A stretch of DNA of 64,000 nt from Agapetus fuscipes. Taxonomy: Eukaryota; Arthropoda; Insecta; Trichoptera; Glossosomatidae. Of the stretch, positions 30,712 through 41,243 are shown piece after piece (the first letter of the stretch is position 1; each line of letters starts with the position of its first letter). Below the pieces are notes generated by a model. That model saw only the letters and a list, made by a program, of their open reading frames with translations. It did no database searches and was not told where the DNA came from. Both the position numbers and the translations under genes were made by a program. The stretch lies in contig OX637334.1 in assembly GCA_951799405.1 (NCBI GenBank), positions 1,488,001-1,552,000 on the forward strand, given 5' to 3'.

Positions 30712-30842
30712 TAATCTAATCTAAGCTGCAAGGATATGTATCATTTAAGATTTATATTAAATGCATTCCCACAAGCAGACATGTATAATTTCGCGCTAAC
30801 ACATGCCGCATGTGGACCTACATTAACAAAACCCTATCTCAA
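30712..30842 (-). mobile_element. T-unit 3' half
   Basis: CTAATCTAATCTAAGCTGCA tail, then GCATTCCCACAAGCAGACAT and GCCGCATGTGGACC. Confidence 0.85.
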
Positions 30843-30914
30843 CCCAAACCCAACTCTCGTTTGTATTTATTTTGTTGTTGGATATTTTGATAGGTCAATC
30901 TTTAAACAAATTCT

Positions 30915-31197
30915 GTCTATCGGTAAGTAGTCTAGTGGTTGACACTTTTGACTCGTAAATGGAATCCCGTCGAAGCACAAAAAATATACCATTTCTATTT
31001 TCAAAATATGCTCTTCGCTGGGTGAAAAATTCACACCTTAACCAAAAACCGGTCACTAAAGGTCCATCCAGCCTTACAACAACTGGGTCTTGCTTGAGAA
31101 TTGGCGCTTTCTACAGCGACGACTAAGCTTTTGAGGTGTGATTCACACAAAAACAGCGCTCACCAAATAAATCATCCTCATATTACTGTTATTATTA
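30915..31197 (+). mobile_element. SINE-1, full length, diverged head
   Basis: GTAGTCTAGTGGTTGACAC head with damaged B box, CTCTTCGCTGGGTG, CCATCCAGCCTTACAACAAC and the LINE-B-like 3' end TTGAGGTGTGATTCACAC with a TTATTATTA tail. Confidence 0.85.
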
Positions 31198-31436
31198 TGA
31201 GGCTGATCACCCGTGCTGTAAAAATAGGTTCACTTTTGCCGATGCCATCCCGGTTCAGGGAACGGCGGCAGGAGTTGCAAGGTTTATGTCCATGTGAGGT
31301 TTTCTTTATTTGTATGCACACATGCAGAGTGTGTAGGCGCGAACATACATGTGCCTGTCTGTAGGCATGCATTTCATATGAGCCTTAAATGTTAACATAT
31401 CTTTGCAGCTTAGATTATAGATTATATAGATTATCA
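31197..31436 (+). mobile_element. T-unit, subfamily C
   Basis: GAGGCTGATCACCCGTGCTG, CATCCCGGTTCAGGGAACGG, ATGCACACATGCAGAGTGTG and a TTAGATTATAGATTATA tail, sharing diagnostic changes with 46163-46421 and 47479-47729. Directly follows the SINE-1 tail. Confidence 0.85.
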
Positions 31437-31534
31437 ATGGACGAGTTTTATGTGGACGAGCTACCTTTGACCGATTTGTCGTGGTACGATTAAATATGTA
31501 TCACGGCTAGTCCCTAGTGGGAAAAGTACCCCAA

Positions 31535-31682
31535 GTATAAAAACATGTTTAAACTCACTTCGATTGCGTAAATCGAACATGCATGGAATATACGACAGCA
31601 CTCCTGAAGAGTGATTAAGTTTTCATACATTTTTTCGATTTACGCAATCGAGGTGAGTTGACGCAATTGTTTATACTAGTAG
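31535..31682. repeat. MITE-Y, short inverted-repeat element
   Basis: AGTATAAAAACATG ... CGATTGCGTAAATCGA on the left mirrors TCGATTTACGCAATCGAGG ... GTTTATACT on the right. About 145 bp, no coding capacity. Confidence 0.65.
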
Positions 31683-31713
31683 AACTGTTTTCATAAGAAA
31701 TGGTTTCTAGGGA

Positions 31714-32250
31714 ATGTTTACACTGGGTCGGGCGCGCGAGGGGATTATTGCCGATAGGAATAAAAACAGCATTTCTGACAATGGCATATTGTTACCGATA
31801 TTGATGTACGGAAGTGAATCATGGACAGTGAATGATAGCGAAGTAATTAAAGTATGGACGGTGGACATGAAGTATTTGAGAAGCATGACAGGAAAAACTC
31901 TCAAGGATAGAGTTAGGAATGAATGAGTAAAGAAAGAATGTAATTTGAAAGAGGATGTGAAAGTTAAGGTACAAAAGAATGTGATGAGATGGTTTGGGCA
32001 TGTGGAAAGAATGAATGATGATAGACTGACAAAGTATTTACAGAGGTAGTGTAAAAGGAAAAAGAGGTAAGTGACGAGCGAGAAAATTATGGAGAGATCA
32101 GATTGAAGAGATTGTGAAAGAATGGGATATACAAAGCGAGCGTAAAAGAAGAAAATGCACAGGTATGTAAGGATAGGAAGAAATGGAGACAGCTCTGCAG
32201 AGGCTCTGGCCACTCCTAGCGGTAGAGTTACAGTTACAGAAAACAATCTT
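31714..32250 (+). pseudogene. LINE-A2 RT C-terminal region and 3' UTR
   Basis: The frame at 31714-31926 gives LLPILMYGSESWTVNDSEVI and YLRSMTGKTLKDRVRNE, then a stop. Shifted frames continue (RWFGHVERMNDDRLTK-like, WRDQIEEIVKEW-like) to the GGCCACTCCTAGCGG 3' signature and GTTACAGTTACAG. RT core absent. Confidence 0.85.
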
Positions 32251-32304
32251 TCGTGATATATTTTTTGGGCGGATTTTATATATATCATCGACCCTACGCT
32301 TGTT

Positions 32305-32530
32305 TGGCTTATCTACCATTTGATACAAATATGACCTTTCAATGACATTGTCTTAAGAATCACATTCTAGACAATCTGAGCAAAGAAAAAGACGCAAAAC
32401 ACGATAATGTTAGAAATGCTTTAAATATTTTTTAAATAAATGTCCAGTATTTTTAAGACACATTGGTCCAGTACACATACAAACATTGTTCATTTGAAAT
32501 AAGCTCTGTTGGAGATAGGACGAACAATCA
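32305..32530 (-). repeat. MITE-X copy
   Basis: AATCACATTCTAGACAATCT, AAACACGATAATGTTAG and CACATTGGTCCAGTACACAT match, inverted, 45525-45765 and 52630-52905. Confidence 0.65.
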
Positions 32531-32799
32531 ATAAGGGAACGATCAAATTATATTAAATAATATTTCATTCATTCTCTATTTCAGAAAATTGGTCTATCCA
32601 TACTTTTCTCAGTCTTCCTCTACCACAACATCCTTCCATTCTTACTACATATAAGTTATTTCTACATCCCTTGTATAAAGTACACATGATTTTTATTTTT
32701 GAGAAAGAAAATGGTTTCTAGATTTCTAGTGGAAAAACACAACTTAATTGAAATGAAAAGTTTTGCCATCCCTCCAAAACCAATCACTTAGTTTTATAG
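32531..32799. other. Unassigned spacer
   Basis: Contains CTTCCTCTACCACAACATCC at about 32620, the reverse complement of the LINE-A GRGRPR-coding region, so a small minus-strand LINE-A scrap lies at about 32595-32640. Confidence 0.4.
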
Positions 32800-32889
32800 T
32801 GACGACACATCGGACTTCATGCTACATGGAGGGTCCAGGTCCGGCTCCATGTTAGAACGACACAGTGACACAACGACACGTGACTTAAC

Positions 32890-33108
32890 TTCGTGACATA
32901 AATTTGCAGACAGAAGCTTTGCGGTGGCGGGGCCAGTTGCCTGGAACAATTTGCCCGTCAGTGTTTGCGCGAACCAGCCTACCACCACCTTCAGAAAGGG
33001 ACTGAAGACACTGCTTTTCTCCAGAAGCCATGGCGCCCTTGAGATGGTCCTGGACCATTAAATGGCACCACAGGAAAGAAATCATCCATCCTCATCATCA
33101 TCATAACG
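32890..33108 (+). pseudogene. LINE-C C-terminus with (CATCAT)n tail
   Basis: Plus-strand codons give FADRSFAVAGPVAWNNLPVSV, TTTFRKGLKTLLFSRSHGAL and MVLDH-stop, then CACCACAGGAAAGAAATCAT and CATCATCATCAT. Typical CR1/L2 C-terminus; only this ~70-codon end is present. Confidence 0.85.
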
Positions 33109-33420
33109 ACACATGGCAGAACGACACATGTTAGAACAACGCACGACAGAACGGCACATGTCAGAGCGACGCACGACAGAACAACACGATGACAGTACAT
33201 CACATCACATCACAGGAAAGGACATCACAATGTTTAAGCATCACAAGACATAACATACCATAAACGGCTCACGAAAAAACATCACATGACGAAGCATCAC
33301 TCAACAAAAAACATCATAAACGACATGACTAAAAAGTGAGACATATGAAAATGGAACTCATGCACATATTATTTGGTAAAACTATATTAATTACCGCCAC
33401 CGATTATCATTATAAGTTTA

Positions 33421-33510
33421 AAAAAAACTAACTAAGCTGCACATAAAGAGCAACTTCTCACCGCGTTATCCCCGAAGGATCGCATATGGCGTGTGGAAAC
33501 TAAATAAATG
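33421..33510 (-). mobile_element. SINE-2 3' part
   Basis: AACTAAGCTGCACATAAAGA, CACCGCGTTATCCCCGAAGG and GCATATGGCG on the plus strand are its reverse complement. Confidence 0.7.
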
Positions 33511-34010
33511 TTTGTGTTGTTTGTGATGTTTTGCCATGTGATGCTTTTTCAGGTGTCGTTTAATCAGGCGCGTGCATAGAGTATAGGCAAATACAATTCA
33601 GAATAAATATTTTCTCCCACTCCTTTAAAACAGCTCCTTTGAAATTGACTGAAGTGCTAACGATGGCTCCAATCGACCATAAATTTATAATTTTATATCT
33701 CAATATCAAGCTTAAATGCGTTTTTTACCATAAATTGCCTACCTATTAGACGCATGTGCCTGAATGGGATGCACGCCCCAAACGTTTATGGTATTTTCTG
33801 TTTTAGGTATGTGATGTTTTGTCATGTGATGTTTTTTCCTTGTGCTATTTTGTCATAGTTATGTTTTGTCATGTGATGTACAGTCATTATGATGTTCGGT
33901 CATGTGTTGTTCTGTCATGTGTCATTATGTCATGTTTCGTTATGTCATGTGTCGTTTTGTCACTATGGCGTTCTAACCAGTCAATCCCAGGTCCATCTCG
34001 GACCATCAGA

Positions 34011-34254
34011 CGGATCGTAAAACCTAACCAATGTCTTTCCTCTCCAAAGACATAAGAACTTCGTCAAGTTGTAAAAATACCCTCCCGACTGATTCAATCT
34101 ATTTTCGGAAACATTTTTTTTTTGTGAAAAGAAATCATCTCACTTTTTAGATTATGCTAGAAGTTTTCCACTTTCCATTCCACGAAAGGTGGCCAGAGAT
34201 TCTGCCGAATTGCCTCTGTTACCTCCAATCCTGACGGCAATAATATTAAGATGA
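34011..34254 (-). mobile_element. LINE-A2 3' scrap in unassigned sequence
   Basis: 34175-34240 (ACGAAAGGTGGCCAGAGATT, CTGCCGAATTGCCTCTG) is the reverse complement of the LINE-A2 3' signature; the rest is not recognised. Confidence 0.5.
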
Positions 34255-34467
34255 TTGTATTTTTTATGGTTTGTGTATTAACACTGAAAATTCATGTTGA
34301 TTAATTATCGCTTTTATGTTTTCTTAAAAACAAATTACTAATTAAGCACTGTTTCATGGATGATGACCTACCTATAGGGTCGAAAACGTTAGTAATCGTT
34401 AATTGAAATAAATTGATATATTAAGTGAAAAGAAACTTGTTTTTAAGAAAATATAAATAATCAATTA
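34255..34467. repeat. Foldback family D
   Basis: ATTATCGCTTTTATGTTTTC ... TTAAGCACT and TATTAAGTGAAAAGAAACTT ... AAGAAAATATAAATAATCAA form inverted arms. The loop has GATGATGACC ... GGGTCGAAAACG. Confidence 0.65.
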
Positions 34468-34496
34468 AGATGATTGATTTGTTTAGCGCTGTTATA

Positions 34497-34792
34497 GTTT
34501 GACTGGTTTGTAGTCTAGTGGTTAGCACTTCTGATTCGTAAATGGAAGTTTGTGGGTTCGAATCCCGGCGGAGCACAAAAAATAAACCATTTATATTTTC
34601 AAATATGCTCTTCGCCGGGTAAAAAAATCATATACCATTACCAAAGACCGTTCACTAAAGATCCATCCAGCCCTACAGCAACTGGGTCTTGCTTGAGAAT
34701 TGGCGACCACGCTCGCTGAAAGCTCTTGAGGTGTGATACACACAAAAATAATGCTCACCAAACAAATCATCCTAATATTATTATTATTATTG
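34497..34792 (+). mobile_element. SINE-1, full length
   Basis: GGTTTGTAGTCTAGTGGTTA head, GTGGGTTCGAATCCCGGCGG B box, CTCTTGAGGTGTGATACACA and a TATTATTATTATT tail. Confidence 0.9.
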
Positions 34793-34794
34793 TG

Positions 34795-35050
34795 TGAATC
34801 AAATCTACGAGCTGGGTCGTCACTGTAGAAAGCGCCAATACTCAAGCAAGACCCAGTTGCTGTAAGATAAGATGGACCTTTGGTGACCGGTCTTTGGTAA
34901 ATGTACCTATACGAATTTTTCAACCCCGCGAAAAGTATATGTATTTGAAAATATAAATGGTATATTTTGTGTGCTCCGCCGGAATTCGCACCTACGTCCT
35001 TCCAATAACAAGTCTGAAGCGCTACCACTAGACTATGGAGCGGTTCGAAA
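34795..35050 (-). mobile_element. SINE-1, lacking the last 3' bases
   Basis: Minus strand head with AGACTATGGAGCG, damaged B box (GGAATTCGCACC), body CAACTGGGTCTTGCTTGAG. Its 3' side faces the tail of the preceding plus-strand SINE-1, making a ~550-bp inverted pair. Confidence 0.85.
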
Positions 35051-35382
35051 CCGTTATTATATATAACCTCATGCATTAAATATGAGCTAGAAATGTCAAT
35101 ATAATATCTGTCCAACTTATATTATAGGTCCATAGATTGCATTTATCTTTACAAAGTTATTTTTGTAATTTTCAAGAAGTTGGTGACGATATTATGACGA
35201 TAGTTATGACAACATTGGCAGAGACGAACGGACGGAGAATACGACACCTCTTACATAATTTATAATTCTGCTCGCCCAACGCTCTAACGAACTAAATTTT
35301 CGATAAATGTCTACAGACAGATCACAAGCCATTATTTTTATGATTTTCGTTTTAAATTTCTTAATTAAATAGAAAATTTATA
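35051..35382. other. Unassigned spacer
   Basis: Nothing recognised. Confidence 0.3.
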
Positions 35383-35450
35383 GATGATGATGGATGATTT
35401 CTTTCCTGTGGCGCCATTTAATGGTCCAGGACCATCTCAAGGGCGCCATA
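35383..35450 (-). mobile_element. LINE-C 3' UTR fragment
   Basis: ATGATGATGGATGATTTCTT, CCTGTGGCGCCATTTAATGG and ACCATCTCAAGGGCGCCAT match the reverse complement of 33030-33108. Confidence 0.75.
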
Positions 35451-35454
35451 GGAC

Positions 35455-36030
35455 ATCCAGAGTCCTCAGAAAAGGAAAGCACGAAATATGAAAATGGCAG
35501 TTAATCTGTAATGTTGGTGGCTTCTTTTTTTATTTTTCATTGTATGTCATTGATAGACCTACTGCTTTTCATATCGATTTGATTTTATATACTTAACTGT
35601 TATTTATTGTTTGTTTTCCTTGTCTTATAGGTTGGTATAAGGCAGACCACCCATGCTGTAAAAAATGATTCACTTTGCCAATGCCAACTCTATTTCAGGG
35701 AAGGTTGCCGAAAGCTAGAGAGTTATAATATTTTTTAGTGTTTATCTGTTAACACAGTGAAAGTCCATTTTTATAAATATTTAAAAATATAAATGGTAAA
35801 ACATTGTTTTAATTCACTTTATTCTTTTTGTTTTTGCTGAATATTTTCGGCTAATGAGGCATCTTCAAGAGCAGAATGGTTACCAAATGGTTACTTGAGA
35901 GTTATTTTTATTGAGATGTGGATTTAATTTGTAAGTACACATGCGGCACTTGTAAGCGTGTGCTTGTATGCATGCATTTAAAGTGAATCTTAAAAGTTAA
36001 CATATCATTGTAACTTAGATTATAGATTAT
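35455..36030 (+). pseudogene. LINE-A 3' end, T-unit split by a foldback-B copy
   Basis: 35455-35520 preserves ACATCCAGAGTC and GGCAGTTAATCTGTAATGTT, the UTR follows, and a T-unit starts at 35617 (CCTTGTCTTATAGG). At about 35725-35905 a foldback-B sequence (CGGCTAATGAGGCATCTTCA, CAGAATGGTTACC) interrupts it; the T-unit resumes with AGTACACATGCGGCACTTG and ends ACTTAGATTATAG. Confidence 0.75.
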
Positions 36031-36056
36031 AGTTACCAATTAATTTAATTTAATAA

Positions 36057-36605
36057 TAACCGATCCGTAGTCTACCGATCAACGCTACGGCCACGTAAGC
36101 CAAGAGTTCGATTTCCGACGGATCACAAAAAAATGTGTATAGTTACTTTAAAATATGCTCTTCGCTGGGTTGAAAAAATATACTAACCAATGACTGGTCA
36201 CCAAAGCTCCATCCAGCCATTTAACAATTGGCTCTTGCTTGAGAATTGACGCTTTCTAAAGCAACAACTAAGCTCGCACAGGTTTCTTGAGATGTCTAAA
36301 TCTAAATCTAAGCTGCAAAGATATATATCATTTGAGATTCATATTAAATGCATTCCCACAAGCAGACACGCATAATTTCGCGCTCACACACGCCGCATGT
36401 GGACTTACAGTATAAAAAAAAAAAACCAATCTCAAATGAACATAAGCCCTGCAACTCTTGCCGACCTTCCCTGAAACAAGGGTGACATTGGAAAAGTGAA
36501 TCATTTTTTACAGTATGGGTGGTCAGCCTCATACCAACCTATAAGTCATGTGAATCACACAAAAACAATGTTTAACGAATAAATCATTCTAAAATTTACT
36601 TATTT
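36057..36605 (+). mobile_element. SINE-1 split by a T-unit
   Basis: The 5' part (36057-36295) ends CTTGAGATGT; the 3' part resumes at 36552 with GAATCACACAAAAACAATG. Removing the insert and one ATGT restores the SINE-1 3' end. The head is strongly mutated. Confidence 0.85.
36296..36547 (-). mobile_element. T-unit, complete, ATGT target duplication
   Basis: 252 bp from a (CTAAAT)n tail to CCAACCTATAAGTC. ATGT on both sides (36292-36295, 36548-36551) and the restored SINE-1 fix the boundaries. Here the insert starts at GACTTATAGG, four bases short of the usual start. Confidence 0.9.
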
Positions 36606-37139
36606 TAGTTTATAGAGCTGGTGTTTAGTTGCTAAACATTGTCACAAAAATATATTGGAAGTGAATTTATATGTAATTTTTGTTGAAGATTTTTGTAATG
36701 TTATTTATCACATTATCATGGCATATCTTTAGCCGTTCTCCTTCAACTTGTCATCTTTATTATCTGAGGAAAAATGCGTTTCAGCTCTGCTTGGTTTTCT
36801 GCCACATTAACATTTCTCACAGCCTGCCCGGACAATGGCGGCCATTGCTGATGACGTAGGCATGCCGAGAGGAATCTTAGTGTGAGACCCACTAGTGCAC
36901 AACACCTGCAGGCGCACAAATACATAATGAAGCGTGCGGGGAATGTATGAATGTCGAATGCTATCTATCGATTTGCATACTAACATTACCAAAATAGTCG
37001 ATGGCTGATTGAAACATCTGACCAGCGGATGATTGAAATACAAAGAGCGCTAGTTCGGGTTCAGTAAGGAGCTCTTGAGGATAGCTTCGACACCAAGTTA
37101 AAAGATGTATAATGCGTTTACTACTTCATATAATTAAAT
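36606..37139. other. Unassigned stretch
   Basis: A GC-richer piece near 36820-36920 (CAATGGCGGCCATTGCTGAT) is not identified. Confidence 0.3.
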
Positions 37140-37327
37140 AGGTATATGTCCACAAACAGACACGTGTAAGTTCTCGCTTACAAATGCTGCGTGTGTACTT
37201 GCAATTAAAAAAGCAAACCTCAAATTAACATAAGCCCTGCAACTTTGCCGATCTTCTCTGAAACAGGGGTGACATTGGCAAAGTGAACCATTTATCACAG
37301 CATGGGTGGTCAGCCTCATACTAACCT
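37140..37327 (-). mobile_element. T-unit lacking its 3' tail
   Basis: GTGTAAGTTCTCGCTTACAA, AACAGGGGTGACATTGGCAA and GTGGTCAGCCTCATACTAAC. Confidence 0.85.
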
Positions 37328-37447
37328 GAACGAGTAAGTAAGTATTAATTGGAAAAAACGCTGTGGAATGGTGAAAAATGGTAGAGATACATAGATGACA
37401 TTTGCAATAGCATGTCAGTTTTTACAGAATTTTTAGTCAGCCTCATA

Positions 37448-37752
37448 ATGCAACTAAACTACGTATATAGTGTTACTTCTTGCCGCGTTATCCCCGAAGG
37501 ATTCGCATGTGGCGAGTGGACCTATTTATTTTTACAAGTAAGGGATGCAGCGCTACACCAACCACTTCAGCTGAAGCTGGGGTTTCCCAGCTCCCGAGGG
37601 GTCAGGCCACTCATTCGTTGTGAAGGCTGAGTAAAACTTGCCGGTATTTTATTTTAGCTTTGAAATAAACACCGAAACGGGAAATCATTTTTGACGTTCT
37701 CGGTGATTTGAACCGGAATGCAAGCACTCTACCAACTGAGCTACCGACCGGA
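37448..37752 (-). mobile_element. SINE-2, near full length
   Basis: Minus strand: CCGGTCGGTAGCTCAGTTGG head, small deletion at the B box, body with CGGTGTTTATTTCAAAGC, CTCGGGAGCTGGGAAACCCC and the CGGGGATAACGCGGCAAGAA 3' block. Confidence 0.9.
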
Positions 37753-37854
37753 CTTTATGAAAATATGATTTTAGTGGCATATTTCTAAATATACTCGAGA
37801 TGAGAAATATTTCATCAAGTTTACGTTTATTTTGGTTCCACATCTGTGATGTCT

Positions 37855-37970
37855 TTGAACGATTTCCCGCGCATTTTTCACGCTTTAATGGCTGCCCCTT
37901 CCGGTGTCGAACCGGCGACGTCCTTGACTCGTGCCAATTTTAACCACTGGACCACGGAGCCGGACTTATA
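37855..37970 (-). mobile_element. tRNA-like SINE head, type 4
   Basis: The minus strand reads GGCTCCGTGGTCCAGTGGTT (A box) and GCCGGTTCGACACCGGAAGG (B box, with paired T stem CCGG/CCGG). The loop AAGTGTCGAGTC-like region is not a clean anticodon arm, and the following ~40 bp are not tRNA. Likely a fourth tRNA-derived SINE. Confidence 0.55.
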
Positions 37971-37974
37971 CATG

Positions 37975-38355
37975 GTGCCTCAAAGTTTTGCCATATTACG
38001 CCGCACCTGAAGTCTCTTCACTGGCTCAAGATTCATGAACGGGTCCAGTATAAGATAGGGTTGCTGGTCTTCAAGAGCCTGCAGAACAGCAACACTGCGA
38101 TCAGCAGCATCATGTCGCAGTCGGCTAGAGTTTCCAAGAAGGAAAAAGAAGACCGTTTTTGGAGATCGAGCCTTCAAGGTGGCTGCTCCAACGATATGGA
38201 ACAGCCTCCCAGATGACCTGCGCGAAATGGATCTGGAGAGTACTTTTAGAAAGGGGTTGAAGACCCACCTGTTCGCGCGCTCATATGAGCAAGCGCCTTT
38301 GGGATGACCAAGAGTCATGAAAAGGCGCTATAAAAATACTGTATTATTATTATTA
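37975..38355 (+). pseudogene. CR1/L2-type LINE C-terminus with (TTA)n tail
   Basis: In shifting plus-strand frames: HILRRTLKSLHWLKIHERVQ, YKIGLLVFKSL, then after a frameshift VFGDRAFKVAAPTIWNSLPD and TFRKGLKTHLFARSYEQ, ending PLG-stop. Then GGCGCTATAAAAATACTG and (TTA)n. The L.WL.I..R..YK..LL.FK and A..WN.LP blocks are standard for CR1/L2. Dead fragment. Confidence 0.85.
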
Positions 38356-38444
38356 TTAAACAAGAGTATTTTATGAAACTTAAGTTCACCAATGTATCAT
38401 GTGATACTATTTTTTTTCTTCCAATTTTCAATTTTCTTTTCCGT

Positions 38445-39045
38445 TAACAATTTTGACCGTGGCTTAGTGATACTGCTTTGGATTCGTAAATCGAAGGGAA
38501 TGGGTTTGAATGCCGGTGAAGCACAAAAATATACTATTTATATTTTCAAATGCCGTTTATATTTCATTTACATTTCAAGTGTCGGTGTTATGGCCGAGGG
38601 GGCCAAGTGGGCTGATCTTTCTGGCGTGTTTGGAATAGAACAACGTTGGTTCGATCCCTGCTTAGCTCACAATCACCATAACTTTGACCCTGGTTCAACA
38701 GATGTTATTGGGTAATTATTAATTAACAATTCATTAAAATAAACAATAAACAATAATGAATTATTAATTGATGATATTAATACCTGTTTCTGGCCAGGCA
38801 GAATAGGTTAGTAAATTGCATTCCTCTTCACAAATCTATTTAAATATATATCTTTGCACAGGTTAAATAAATCATAAACATTTACCAAAGACCGGTTATC
38901 AAGAGGTCCATTAAGCCTTACAGCAACTGGGTCTTGCTGGAAAATTGGCGCTTTCTTTTGCGATGACTAAGTCCACAGAGGACTCTTGAGTGTGATTGAC
39001 ACAAAAACAGCGCCCACCAAATATTTTCATTACTATTATTGACTT
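38445..39045 (+). mobile_element. SINE-1 split by SINE-3
   Basis: Head (GACCGTGGCTTAGTGATACT, ATTCGTAAATCG, GGGTTTGAATGCCGGTGAAG) to about 38560; the distal body and LINE-B-like end resume at about 38857 (TTTACCAAAGACCGGTTATC, AACAGCGCCCACCAAATA). Confidence 0.8.
38575..38850 (+). mobile_element. SINE-3, full length
   Basis: GTGTCGGTGTTATGGCCGAG, GTTGGTTCGATCCCTGCTTA (B box), ACTTTGACCCTGGTTCAACA, TTATTGGGTAATTATTAATT and CTGTTTCTGGCCAGGCAG. The long gap between A- and B-box regions fits a class II tRNA (Leu/Ser) ancestor. Confidence 0.85.
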
Positions 39046-39212
39046 TAACAAAGTTCATGAACTATTCTTCTTCCAGTTTTTAATTTTCTTTTGAGTAGAT
39101 TTTGAAAAACATTTTTTACTGAAAAAAATACACTTTTTTAAAACGATTTCAGTTAAGCCTCTCTGTGGGTTGAATTCGTGGGTGTAAAAAAATACTTTTA
39201 TTAATAACGTTT

Positions 39213-39302
39213 CTTGACTAATAGGTTGGTATGAGGCTGACTCCCATGCCGTACAAACGAGGTTCACTTATGCCAATGCTACCCCGTTTCAGAGAAAGAC
39301 GT
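39213..39302 (+). mobile_element. T-unit (subfamily C) used as target by LINE-A
   Basis: TTTCTTGACTAATAGGTTGG to GTTTCAGAGAAAGACGT, cut by LINE-A; the sequence continues at 41948 with CAGGAGCTGTATGGGTT, matching CAGGAGTTGCAAGGTTT of other subfamily-C units. Confidence 0.85.
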
Positions 39303-39316
39303 TGTGAAACGAAGCT

Positions 39317-41236
39317 GTGAAAGTTAAGAAAAAGTGTTACGAAAATTGGTTGAATGATAGAAATGATAGAAAGCTAGAAGAGGAATATAAGATAGCTAAG
39401 AGAATGGCGAAGAATATAATTTATGAAAGCAAGATGAATGAACAAAGAAAGATTGATGAAAGGATTAACAAAAGTTTCACCGACAGTAAGAAGGAATTTT
39501 GGAGATGGATCAATGCGGATAGAAATAAATCTTCTGCATTGACCACTCCGGGAGTCAAAAGTGCTGCCGGTGAGATGGTATGGGAGAATGAAGAAGTATG
39601 CAAGAGATGGAAGAACTATTTTCAAGAAATTTTTGGTCAGGGTGAAAGAAGAATTTATGAACAGATAGATGAAGCGAATGAATTGAATATTATGAAAGAA
39701 GAAGTGAAAGTGTCTATTTCACGTCTGAAGAATGGGAAGTCTGCTGGGTTTGATGGTATAAATGGTGAAATGTTGAAAGCAGGAGGTGAATGTGTGATAG
39801 ATTGGATGTACGAATTATGTAAGCCCTGTGTGAATGCAGGAGTAGTACCAATGGATTGGAGGAAGGCAGTCATTGTTCCCATTTACAAAGGTAAAGGGGA
39901 CAAAAAAGACTGTCAGAACTTCAGACCAATCAGTCTACTCAGTATACCAGGAAAAGTCTTCTGTAAGGTGATTATAAAAAATGTGATTCTGACTACTAGT
40001 GAAAGGATTTCCGATGTACAGTCCGGCTTTATGGCCGGTAGAGGCTGTGTTGATCAGATTTTTACTCTACGACAACTTGTTGAAAAACAATTGTCGGTGA
40101 GGCGGAAGCTGTTCACGGCCTTTGTAGATCTGGAAAAGGCTTTTGACTCAGTAGACAGAGGTATGTTATGGGATGTTTTGAAAGCATACGGAGTGAATGG
40201 GGCTCTCCTAGGTGCGGTGCATGCAAACTATGAAAATAGTAAGGCATGTGTCCGTATTGATGGTGAGTATAGTGAGTGATTTGAAGTTTATAAGGGTGTG
40301 AGGCAAGGATGTGTGATGAGTCCATGGCTATTTAACATAGTCATGGACAAGTGTGTCAGAGATGCTCGACTTAATGATTGTGGATTGATGATAGGAGAGA
40401 GCAAAGTGAGTGTTCTACTGTATGCAGATGATGCAGTTCTTGTATCTGATTCAGCAGTAGAATTGAAAACAATGCTCTCTAGATTGAATGAAGCTTTGAA
40501 AGGTAACCATTTGAAGTTGAATGCAAGTAAGACGAAAGTATTGATTTTTGAAAGAGATGATGAAAGTATGAATTATGAATTTAAAATTAATGGAATGATT
40601 GTTGATGTCGTAAATGAGTTTGTATACCTGGGAAGTAAGTTTGAAAAAGATGGAAGAATGACCGGTGAATTTGAAAGAAGAATAATGAAAGGCAGGTGCG
40701 TACTGGGTGCTACCGCTAGCATCGCCAGGAACCAGAATCTCTCAAAAAATGTTAGATTGGCGGTGCACGGTGGTATACTAGTGCCAACCTTGATGTATGG
40801 AAGTGAAGCCTGGACGGTGAGTGAAACGGAAATTAGTAAAGTCCATACAGTAGAAATGGACTATCTAAGAAGTATGATTGGGAAAAAACGAAGTGACAGA
40901 GTGAGGAATGATTTTGTAAGAGAAGAATGTGGTGTAAGGGAAAGTGTGAAAGTGAAGATTAAAAGAAGTATGTTAAGATGGTTCGGGCATATGGAGAGAA
41001 TGAGTGATGAAAGATTGACGAAGAAAGTATATGTTGCTAAAATAGATGGATGTCGTGGTAAAGGAAGACCGAGAAAAGTATGGATGGATCAAATTTCTGA
41101 AATAGCGAATGAATGGGATATCCAGAGTCATAATAAAAGGAGGACTTGCATGAAAAAGGTTATGACTCTGGATGAAATGAAAGAAGTGTGCAAGGACAGG
41201 AAGAAGTGGCGGCTAATCTGCAATGGTGATTTCTAA
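39317..41236 (+). pseudogene. LINE-A ORF2: reverse transcriptase with one stop codon
   Basis: A single frame of about 640 codons, open except for TGA at 40277-40279 (context GEYSE-stop-FEVYKGVRQGC, where Trp or Arg would be expected). Order: basic helical N-part (KRMAKNIIYESKM), NGKSAGFDGINGEML and VPIYKGKGDKKDCQNFRPIS (RT fingers), LEKAFDSVDR (RT motif A with catalytic Asp), VRQGCVMSPWLFN (motif B) and LLYADDAVLVS (motif C, catalytic YADD). After the RT: LNASKTKVLIF, FVYLGSKFEKDGRM, MLRWFGHMERM and RGKGRPRKVWMDQISE. No ATG starts the frame and the N-terminal endonuclease is missing. The only damage inside the RT is the stop, so the insertion is young. Acts as an RNA-templated polymerase in retrotransposition when intact. 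Confidence 0.93.
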
Positions 41237-41243
41237 TGTTGGT

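Larger units (their letters stand above)
32800..34010. repeat. Foldback element with arms of short direct repeats
   Basis: The left arm (32800-33350) consists of degenerate units such as ACGACACATGGCAGA and CATCACATGACGAAG. The right arm (33510-33990) has their complements GTCATGTGTCGTTTTG and TGTGATGTTTTGCC. Outer ends also mirror (GGTCCAGGTCC left, GGTCCATCTCGGACC right). This is the architecture of Foldback-type transposons. A LINE-C fragment is nested in the left arm and a SINE-2 end in the loop. Confidence 0.65.

Noticed and set aside
31707..32288. 193-codon minus-strand ORF
   Set aside because: It is antisense to the LINE-A2 RT fragment, which carries the recognisable motifs on the plus strand.
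34591..35115. 174-codon minus-strand ORF
   Set aside because: It spans two SINE-1 copies in inverted orientation; translations of SINE text such as QARPSCC recur at other SINE copies.
37980..38318. 112-codon minus-strand ORF
   Set aside because: Antisense of the CR1/L2-type C-terminus at 37975-38355.
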